Below, piece by piece: positions 56,203 to 64,000 of a DNA stretch of 64,000 bases. A model generated the notes under the pieces. It did not search any database and was not told the origin of the DNA. It saw only the letters and a program-made list of their open reading frames with translations. Positions within the stretch are counted from its first letter, which is position 1. Each line of letters opens with the position of its first letter. The translations under genes were made by a program, and so were the position numbers. This stretch comes from Collybiopsis luxurians FD-317 M1 (Eukaryota; Basidiomycota; Agaricomycetes; Agaricales; Omphalotaceae). The stretch lies in contig KN834750.1 of assembly GCA_000827265.1 (NCBI GenBank), positions 1,775,297-1,839,296 on the forward strand, in the 5' to 3' direction.

Positions 56203-57550
56203 TTCGACGATCCAAGAAGATTTCGAGGTCTGGGATAATATGTTCTCTCAATGTGGGAAGGAAGAACAAAGACTATCGGGAGGCCCCGAGTCCCGAGATG
56301 CGCAGTATTAGAAAACTCAACGAGTCAACATTGCACATCGTCAGCTGGGAAATTTCACAATTCCACTAATGCTACGGTATAAACATACGTTCACACGGGA
56401 GGTCTGCGGATCTGACGGGCCGTTCAAGCTACTCGACGAGCACGTAAATTTCACGTGGGTAAATGCACACCCGCGTCGCGTCGCGAGTAACATAGGTAAT
56501 GTTACAAACTAGGTGCTCAAAAAGCATTATCGACTGGAAACCGAAAGTTTAAATTAATACCTATCATACTCCTTTGGAATTACTTCATTCGGGCCAACCT
56601 CACCACCAGTATCCCTACCCATCGAGATGTCAAGAGGATATCAAGAGGATATTGCACCTCATGCTCAATTCTTTCCTCTCCATTCCCACCTACAGACCAG
56701 TGACATCCCCCAATTCATTTACACTAATTTTGCCACACAAGCATAGCACTTATGTTACTTCGTTATTTGCTACGCTCATCCCCACGCTCATCAAGTTGGA
56801 GCGATGCGTTAACGTATAAGGCGATCATACGCTTTCTCTGTAAAAGGTGTGCTCGTAACGACGGAGCCATTCAAAACCCGAGTGGGAGATAGAGAGTCCC
56901 GAAGTCAAAACCGACTTATCGGAAGTTCTGTAATCCCTGTTAGGACATTCTCCGTTAGATCGAATTCAAGGAAAAAAGATCGGCAGTGATCAGGAGAGCA
57001 ACCCATTTGCCTTAACATGCAGGTCTCTCAACATCATCTGCATGTTAATCGGCTGGCTGGAAGTAAATTACCCAGGACAAGACGAGGCAGCATCGACTAG
57101 CGAGTGGCACTAATTCCCAAAGCTGCATTATGCATTGAGGTCTCGTAGGACGTCGTGATCAGACAAGGACCAGATATAGTAACGCTGAACTCTATCGAGG
57201 ACACCATGAACGCCAGTAGCAATCTTGATCGGCCGGTTTGGCCGCTCTCTTGATTACCATAATGCTAGGCTTGTGGCCTACATAGTAGTGACTAGATATA
57301 GATATCTGTCTAGTATAGAAGAGCTGTATACCTATTTCATGTCCTTGCAAAAGTTCCGACAACGAGTACTAGTATAGCATAATAGGTCAAGTAGGTAAAG
57401 TAGAAAGGGGTAGCGTATGTGGACTTGGCAGAACCGTGAGCGACAGACTGGGCTGAATTACGGATAAAACTGATAACACCGGTCGCTGATAAGTAAGAAC
57501 CTGAAACTCGAAACTAGGAACATTATCGTTCCTTCGAGTTCCGCAAGCAT
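56203..57550. other. Gene-poor spacer
   Basis: About 1.35 kb with no supported gene. Open frames are short. Promoter of D-amino-acid oxidase at the left and 3' flank of the Gly/Pro/His-rich gene at the right. Confidence 0.5.
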
Positions 57551-58096
57551 TTACCACGGTCCTCCGTGAGGTCCTCCATGATGAGGGCCTGGTCCGCCTG
57601 GTCCGCCAGGCCCTCCGGGTCCACCAAATCCGAACGGTCCTGGTGAATGATGGTGACCTCCCCCAGGAGGCCCTCCGAAGCCCATTGGACCACCTGGACC
57701 GCCACCGGGACCATGATGATGTCCGTGTCCATATCCATGTCGTCCAGGACCCGGCCCAAACCCAAACCCTCCTCCACCAGGACCCGGAGGCCCACCAAAG
57801 GTTCCTCCAGGTGAATGATGCTGATGATGGTGTCCGCCGATAGGAAGATGAGAGAGAAGTCCACCTCCTCCGTGATGTTGTTTGCCTAAGAGACTCCCGA
57901 GTAAACCACCTCCGGGTCCTCCATGGTGATGATTGAATAACCCACGGTCTCCAGGACCTCCAGGACCTCCCGGGCCTCCTCCTGGGGGACCTCCTGCAGG
58001 AGGCATGAAGCCAGGTCCTCCATGTCCATGGGGACCTCCACCAGGTCCGAATCCGGGCCCGTCTCCGTGATGATGGTGATGATGATGATGGTGCAT
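57551..58096 (-). CDS. Gly/Pro/His-rich low-complexity protein
   Basis: 181-residue single-exon frame beginning with Met and nine consecutive His, then repeats of GPGG, PPGG, GPPG and HHH blocks (PMGFGGPPGGGHHHSPGP). No hydrophobic segment and no recognised domain. The His content fits metal binding and the Gly/Pro repeats fit disorder or phase separation, but the function is unknown. Neighbour BUR1 also ends in Gly/Pro/His-rich repeats, so similar composition drift or local duplication is possible. The start at 58096 is the only Met in the first part. Whether an upstream exon exists cannot be told. Confidence 0.5.
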   Translation of the reverse strand: MHHHHHHHHHGDGPGFGPGGGPHGHGGPGFMPPAGGPPGGGPGGPGGPGDRGLFNHHHGGPGGGLLGSLLGKQHHGGGGLLSHLPIGGHHHQHHSPGGTFGGPPGPGGGGFGFGPGPGRHGYGHGHHHGPGGGPGGPMGFGGPPGGGHHHSPGPFGFGGPGGPGGPGGPGPHHGGPHGGPW

Positions 58097-58621
58097 TGTG
58101 GTTTATTAAAGTGCAGTGGGTAGTAGGAAGAAAATTTTAAAAAAGGTGATTTCGACGACCGACGATAAATAGTGCCCCAGTGACTGCGGAAGCGAGACTG
58201 CGGGGCGCATCATTGATGAGGCGGCGAGCACACCAAACACAGCCAGGCGCAGCCATGACCCGCCATGACACACCATGACACAGAATTGAAAAAAAGTTGG
58301 AGGCAAATTGGAGACCGACTCAAAAGGGGGGACTAAAAATTAGCCGTATGATCTAGATTCTTGTACACTTGGAAGAGCAAACGAATTAGATAAAACGGTA
58401 CAGTGATATGCACGATGGTAGTATGCGAGTAATTTAGCTACTATGTAGGCTAGAATGAACACCGAAAGCGACTGCGAATGCGATAAAAACAAAGCAAAAG
58501 TATGTCTGCACATGAAGTTAAGATCGATAGAACGAGAATTTGTGTGAGTTGAGTTATGATACACTTAAGTATGTACGCCCCGCTTGAATCCGTCCAATAA
58601 GTAGATTATGTACAATGCTGT
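58097..58621. other. Promoter of the Gly/Pro/His-rich gene and BUR1 3' flank
   Basis: AT-rich flank with no supported gene. Contains a repeated tgacac/atgacc block (58255-58280) of no clear meaning. Confidence 0.45.
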
Positions 58622-61600
58622 CTAACTGGTACCATAATTAAGCATGTCAGTGGACGTTGTCGAAGACCCCATCCCTCCGCGTCCACCTCCATACCCACCG
58701 CCGCCCCCTCCTCTTCCCCCCGACATCCCTGTGGGGTTCTGAGGTCGCGGCGGAAGATGCGCATGAGAGTCTGGTCGCCCAGGATAATTGTTACCATGAT
58801 GGTGATGATGATGTCTGGGACCACGATTGTCGTAATTACTGTCACGGCCACCATGGCGATTATTGTAAGGGGCTGGTCTGTGTGGAAGTACGCCAGGTCC
58901 ATGAGGAGGATAAGAACCAGGAGGAGGCTGATAACCCAGATGTATCGGAGGTCCAACGGGTTGAGGTGGCGGACCTCGGCCACGATCGTGGAAATTGTTG
59001 TTCCCAGCGCGGGGAGGAGGAAGGCGGCTACGTCGCGTATTAGGATCAACGGGGTTGAATGGTGGTTGTGAGTCGTGCCGTGCAAGATTACCTGGGGGAC
59101 CGGGAGGTACAGCACCAGGTGGAGGGGCAGCTCGATGTTGAACCATCTGTCGGTGACTGCGTTTGTCGAACTCGTGCGACGATTCATATGAAGGAAGACT
59201 AGAGGGTTGAAGCGGCTGAGCGCAAAGAAAAAGACCTGGTAGAGCACACTCACTTTTTAGGGTCCGCTGGCATAGGGTCAGTCCAGAAATAATCATGCTC
59301 CAAAGCTTGAGATGCTGTTATTCTCTTGAGCGGATTGCATATGAGTAATTTATCCAGAAGGTCAACAGCCACGGTCTCGGCCCCAGCACTGTAAGAAGAT
59401 CATAAAAACTCGAGAACGACCTCGAAGGATTGGAGCTCAAGATTTACCTCTCCCAAGTCGGTTTGACTCTTCTTGAGGCGGTAGTCGTGAACCTTTGCAT
59501 CCCTTCAAATCCAGGCAGCTTATCATAATTCGGCCAGGTGTGCTGATTGGGCGTTCCACAGAGGTTCCAGATCTTATCCAGTTGGTCAAGATCGGAGTTT
59601 CCAGGAAGGATGGGGCGACGATTGAACATTTCGCCAAAGACACATCTACAGAAGCCAAATTTAAAGAGGAATGCGAGCGCCAGAAGGGGAAATTTACCCA
59701 ATTCCCCACATATCTACTTCGCCACCGTAATTCCTCGCCCCAAGGAGGAGCTCAGGAGGCCGATACCATCGCGTCACCACACAGTTAGTGTACTTACGCT
59801 CCTTCCTCTCTCGACCGTCAAATGTCATATACGGCGCAGCCTTGCATTCTTGAGCATCGTAAGCCCGAGCCAAACCAAAGTCTGCAATGCGAAGAGAGCC
59901 ATCGTTGCTTATCAACAGATTCGCAGCTTTCATGTCTCGATGAAGTATATGATTCTAATGCGTAGGAACAAACAATGAACACGAGTGATGGCTGGTAAAC
60001 GTGGTGTCAAACTCACTCGGTGCATATACTCTGTTCCTTCTAGTAGTTGTTTCATATACAACTTGATCTGGGAAGGAGAGAGTTTCACGCGTTCGTTCTC
60101 CAACAAACCAGCAAGATCGTGATCCATGTACGGAAAGACCATGTACACGGACATGGGTTCCTTCTCAGTGCCTAAGAATGACAAGTCAGAGGGGGTTCAA
60201 ATAACCAGGAGAAAAAAAAATCATACTGTGCACGACAAACATATCCAGGATATCTATAATACACTCGTGCCTCAACGCCTTCAGAATCTTGATTTCCCGC
60301 AGCGCTGTTACTGGCATTCCTTCCTTTTCGTTATGCATAAGAATCCTCTTCAGTGCCACAAGTTTCCCCGTGGCTTTTTGTATGGCCTTGTGCACTTCAC
60401 TGTTAACAAACGTTGAATCTAGAAAAATACACACAAGATAAAGAATAAATCATACCCAAACGTCCCTTCTCCGAGCTTCGTGGTCATTTCATAGTCTGAC
60501 TTGAGACCGCATCCTTCAAACACCCTTCCGTACGCAGCTTTTTCTTCCTCCCTCGACTTTCGCACAACATGTTGGCGAGTTTTAAGCAGCTGTATACGCG
60601 GAGGTGGCTGGGGAATAGGATGTTTCCTGTACGAATCGTGTTCCCTTGAGGAAGCTCTGCTCTGATCCCTATTATGCTCGAAATGAACCGATGCAGGTGA
60701 ATGGTAATCAGGAGGAGCTCTTGGAGGTTGAAGTGCGGATGGTCCCGCCCCTAGAATATGCTGGGGTTTCGCGGGGAGCGGAATGTAGAGCGCAGGTCTG
60801 TCCGGTAGCCCTTCGGGCCTTACTCGGGGGTCAGGAGGAGGAGCTGGCGGGGGAGGTGATTTTGGAGGAGGCGGAGCGCCATCAGTGTAAATCTGAGTGG
60901 TAGTCTGAGACGAGCGGGGGGAGGGTGGCAAGAATGTACTTTCAGACGGCTCAGGAGAGGGTCGCGGTGAACGCGATATGAATTGTGAGGGTTGTGGAGG
61001 CATGGGCCGTTCGTAAGGTGTACGTTGAGGAGGGGGAGAATGATTCGGAGGCGTGGGACCTAAATCAGGTCGTTCATAGGGAGTTTTTGGTGAGGGACGC
61101 GGTGGAGGTTGCGGAGGCGTAGGTCCTACATCAGGCCGTTCATACGGGACAGCTCCTGGTTTGATGGAGAGGGGGGAAAACCGCCTTTCAGGAGAAGCAG
61201 ATTTCCTGCGGTGGTGATTATACTGGGGTCGATAACTGTCATACACACGACGTGAAGCACGATAATCATGACGATCATCCCTTCTGGGCCACTCGCGATC
61301 ATCAGACCGGTAGTCTCTCTCCTTGTCGTAGTCATAATCCCTGTGCTTGTGCCGAGGTGGAGACCGTGCAGGGAGACGATGTCGAGTCGGAGAGCGCGAA
61401 TTCGAACGAGAACGAGAGCGGGAGTTGGAGCGTGAATAAGGTCTTCGGCTTACCCTGTCTCTTTCACGACCAGGTCTATCTCTACTTCGTTCCCGCCAGT
61501 TACTACCACCACGATGGTTGTTTCCATTTCTCCGGTCATCCCTTCCGTCTTTCCATTTTTCTTCTTCTGGTCTACTGGATGAAGAAGAGCCAGACAGAAG

Positions 61601-61891
61601 TGCAGCGCTGTTAACTGCTGTTGAGGATTGGTTACTTTGAGGGTCAGCCTTCTTTTTGAAGGGAAAAGCAACTTTTGTCTTTGGTTTAGCAGGAAGATAA
61701 GGAGGAGGAGGAGGTAAAGAGCTTGAAACCGAATTACTGTTTGTGGACGGTGGATGTGCGGAGTCTTCGGTATCGTCCAATTCCCCTTCTTCAGGAGAAG
61801 ATGGTGCAGCCCTTTTAGCTGGAGGTTCAGTATCTGGGGACCTGGAAGCCCGTCTCTTCGTCGAAGATCCAGGCTGTGATGCCAGGACCAT
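58622..61891 (-). CDS. BUR1: BUR1/CDK9-type cyclin-dependent kinase with RS-like N-terminal extension
   Basis: Transcription-elongation kinase that phosphorylates the RNA polymerase II tail and Spt5 with a Bur2/cyclin T partner. From ATG 61891 a first exon of about 479 codons encodes an Arg/Ser- and Pro-rich extension ([20 protein letters not shown]). The kinase domain then starts with [13 protein letters not shown] across an intron, [20 protein letters not shown] with the BUR1/CDK9-type sequence, catalytic [20 protein letters not shown]-loop [15 protein letters not shown], and [15 protein letters not shown]. Downstream is [10 protein letters not shown] and a Gly/Pro/Arg/His tail to 58622. 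The RS-like extension is more reminiscent of CDK12/13 (Ctk1) kinases, but the kinase core is BUR1-like. Exon joins checked are in frame. Confidence 0.87.
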
Positions 61892-62040
61892 CGTGGTCAA
61901 GGTGTAAAGCAGAGGTCGTAAGGACTAAATTATAAGCTCGATTAGGTAACCGGTAGGCAAATCGGCGCTACAATGGGCGCTAATGGACTTGGCCAAATTC
62001 TACCAGCTCGTGCAGCTACAAAGCAGAAAAACTGGTCCCC

Positions 62041-62643
62041 TCAAATCAATGCTGCTCCTCTTACGAAGGCAACGCGCTCCTCTATCCAACGACACCCCCC
62101 GCCCAAATCCACAAAACTGATTTCAAGCCTTTTCAAAATTTGAACAAACATATCGTAACACTTTTCCCCATCTTCCAAGCTCCGAACTCCGTCATCGACA
62201 AGCCATTCAGGTATTGGACGCAAAAGCACGAACGTACTTTGCATTGAACGATAGAAAGGTAAAACTTCCTGGAATTCTGGTGAAGAAATGAGCGCCTCGG
62301 TGTTTCCTGATTTGACTATCATTTCGGAAAGGGCAGCGTATACCACCGCATCCACTGCAGACCTATCCGAAAGGACAAGTGATTGTGCCGGCGTGAGCTC
62401 TCCAGCTATGACCTTTTGTCTGGCCTCTCGATCTCGCGAGACCTGAGCTTTCACAATAGCTTGCTGCATAGCTAGAGAGTTCACGTCGGCACGGCTAAAG
62501 TTTTGCTCCTTCATAGCCGTACGTGCGACTTCGGTGATATGCATGTCAGATGGAAGGCCCAGTCGGGCAGCTAGAGCGTTACATAGAGTCGTTTTTCCCG
62601 TCGAAGATGGACCAATGATGTAGATGGCTTTCAGCGCGTTCAT
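62041..62643 (-). CDS. P-loop nucleotide kinase-like protein (NadR/AAA_28 type)
   Basis: Single-exon 200-residue protein. A Walker A motif lies near the N-terminus (YIIGPSSTGKTTLCNAL), with ARTAMKEQNF after it, an LVLSDRSAVDAVVYA strand with a likely Walker B Asp, and LPFYRSMQSTFVLLRPIPEW with a lid-like Arg region near the end. This pattern is like the NadR-type nicotinamide riboside kinase domain (AAA_28), but the substrate is not established. No transmembrane or secretion signal. It lies 149 bp upstream of BUR1 in the same orientation and about 440 bp from the divergent RdRP start. Confidence 0.7.
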   Translation of the reverse strand: MNALKAIYIIGPSSTGKTTLCNALAARLGLPSDMHITEVARTAMKEQNFSRADVNSLAMQQAIVKAQVSRDREARQKVIAGELTPAQSLVLSDRSAVDAVVYAALSEMIVKSGNTEALISSPEFQEVLPFYRSMQSTFVLLRPIPEWLVDDGVRSLEDGEKCYDMFVQILKRLEISFVDLGGGCRWIEERVAFVRGAALI

Positions 62644-62706
62644 GGTGAAGTAGAATGTGGAGATTTGTAGCTGGCGTGGACCTCACCAAAACGACCCAAC
62701 TTTATA

Positions 62707-62830
62707 ACGTAGGAGATAGAGTTTTACTAATCTTATAATGGGAGAATGGGCTGTGATCAAGCTGCGATCACACCTGTGATCTTGTAGCGAGGCCTTATTA
62801 GCATACCCTGTACCTCCATTATAGTCCAGG
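62707..62830. repeat. Dispersed short repeat, copy 2
   Basis: Partner of 2225-2345, lying in the divergent promoter between the P-loop gene and the RdRP gene. Shared 'agatagagtt', 'ctta..tgggagaa' and 'ccctgtacctc.attata' blocks. Confidence 0.4.
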
Positions 62831-63085
62831 GTTTGAGTTTCGTGGCTCAGCTTGGGCTCAGCGCTCAGTTCTCAGTCTGAACAAAACTAGCAGGTGACAT
62901 TGCGCAGCTTTTGGTCTAGCTTTGCTTTCCTACGATAGGTTAACCTTATTTCATTCGATGCATATGAGAGGGGTAGATACAATTGCATGGTAACGGCATC
63001 CATCTTCTACGTCAAAACCGCAGCCTCGATATGTTCCCCTTAAAATCGCGGCAGTCCTCGAGGATCCTCTTGACTCCTTACCAGC

Positions 63086-64000
63086 ATGAACAAGTACGTT
63101 CTACGCGAAAACCCACCGCCAGACGACACCGAATGGAAGTTCACCAGCATTCCCCCACAATATCTCAGCAAGCCTTCTCGTCCTCCACCAGCGGGTGGTC
63201 GTACGCCAACACTGTTCGCAAAATTGATTATCTTTACTCCAGAGAGCATTACTCTTCAAATCTCTCCTCTTTCGAGCAATCGTGTGGTCTTGCACCAAGA
63301 TCCGTCCAAGATCATCATCGCTTCCTTCGAGAAGTTCAGATTTCCCGACCATCAGCCGTCGGTGGCCACAGAGTATATCATACGGATGTTCAAAGCCGGA
63401 CTGTTTCTAAATGGTAAACAGTATCGATTTTTTGGACACGGTAATAGTCAGTTGGTGAGCGCGTATACGTAGATTCAAGACGCGCGTTTGTGCTTGATCT
63501 CCCTCTACAGCGAGGAAGAGGTTGTTACCTCCGCGAAGCTGACACCGATGAGGAACTGGACGATATCATTTACAGCATGGGTGATTTGAAAGGAATTATG
63601 AACGTAGCAAAACGTAGGAATATTAAGCTTTCGAGTTGATCTTTCTCGGATATCTCCTCACAGGCGCGAAGCGAATCGGTTTACTCTTCTCCGGGGCGGA
63701 AGTCGATTTTATCTTGGATCCCAAGTACGTGGGGGACATTGAGGACCTCATGAGCGGGGACGAAAATTTCTCGGATGGTTGTGGTCTTATTTCTAAGCGA
63801 CTTTGGTTTGTACCTACGCGAGGCTTCTTCGGTTGATTTTTCTAATTTAGATTTTATTCCTTCTCGCAGTGTCCAGATCGCCAAAAGCAAGCGCATCGTC
63901 TTTCAAGGTCGAAGATATACGCCATGCGTGTATCAGATTCGCTATCTAGGATATAAGGTACAGCTCCTCCTACCTTAAACATTGTGTACAGTACTGAAGT
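63086..64000 (+). CDS. RNA-dependent RNA polymerase (QDE-1/Rdp1 family), 5' part
   Basis: Partial gene running off the right edge. Exons 63086-63454, 63511-63613 and one from 63664 join in frame, with a further exon ending near 63957. The region upstream of the catalytic core is recognisable: KLIIFTPESITLQISPLSSNRV, FLNGKQYRFFGHGNSQL, RGRGCYLREAD, MGDLKGIMNVAKR, AKRIGLLFSGAEVDF, SDGCGLISKRL and QGRRYTPCVYQIRYLGYK. These belong to the cellular RNA-dependent RNA polymerases that make double-stranded RNA in quelling and other RNA interference. The catalytic DxDGD lies beyond the window. The first exon may not be the true start; N-terminal regions of this family are usually longer. Confidence 0.85.

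Noticed and set aside
57551..58096. N-terminal poly-His as a vector or tag contamination
   Set aside because: The His run continues into a long Gly/Pro/His-rich protein with mixed codons and the flanks match fungal genomic sequence, with no vector features.
1..64000. tRNA genes, rRNA, CRISPR arrays or bacterial-type operons
   Set aside because: No cloverleaf with A and B boxes, no rRNA-like sequence and no spaced direct repeats were seen. Gene structure is eukaryotic throughout.

Overview
This is nuclear DNA of a filamentous basidiomycete, most likely an Agaricomycete. The genes are densely packed and carry many roughly 45-70 bp GT-AG introns. Several families have basidiomycete architecture: a long-loop SREBP, a DUF6589-type N-terminus, fungal deaminase-like proteins, BUR1 with an RS-rich extension, and a QDE-1-type RNA-dependent RNA polymerase. 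All calls come from reading the sequence; no database search was run.

Layout. (1) 0-6.7 kb: a tandem duplication of an SDR gene plus a GNAT acetyltransferase gene. The right copy is intact. In the left copy the GNAT gene is a relic and the SDR gene runs off the window. (2) 7.1-10.4 kb: SRE1, a membrane-bound SREBP transcription factor with a GATA-motif cluster in its promoter. (3) 10.4-31.2 kb: an accessory block built by duplication and inversion. It holds three intact Old Yellow Enzyme genes (one forward, two reverse), one intact small secreted protein gene with two 3' relics, two intact sedolisin (tripeptidyl peptidase) genes with a 3' relic, and a relic of the SRE1 3' end. A roughly 1.7 kb insertion separates two halves of one repeat. 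(4) 31.4-34.1 kb: a MICOS Mic26/27 gene and an ERG26-like 3-beta-HSD gene, divergent across only 70 bp. (5) 36.45-43.79 kb: a complete but dead Ty3/gypsy chromovirus with 626 bp LTRs, a GTGGA target duplication and a nested inverted solo LTR. It is riddled with in-frame stops, mostly TGA at positions expected to be arginine. (6) 45-64 kb: mostly ordinary single-copy genes: a deaminase-like protein, a second 3-beta-HSD paralogue, an FN3/coiled-coil protein, an MTH1-like NUDIX hydrolase, a multi-pass membrane protein, D-amino-acid oxidase, a Gly/Pro/His-rich protein, BUR1 kinase, a P-loop nucleotide kinase-like protein, and the 5' part of an RNA-dependent RNA polymerase cut by the right edge.

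How it fits together. Several genes touch sterol and redox metabolism (SRE1, two 3-beta-HSD-family genes, OYE, SDR, D-amino-acid oxidase, NUDIX), but nothing here proves co-regulation. The strongest biological signals are the rearranged OYE/secreted-protein/sedolisin block and the CpG-eroded retroelement. The most speculative is a conserved C-terminal tail after a Lys-Arg site in the small secreted protein and its relics.
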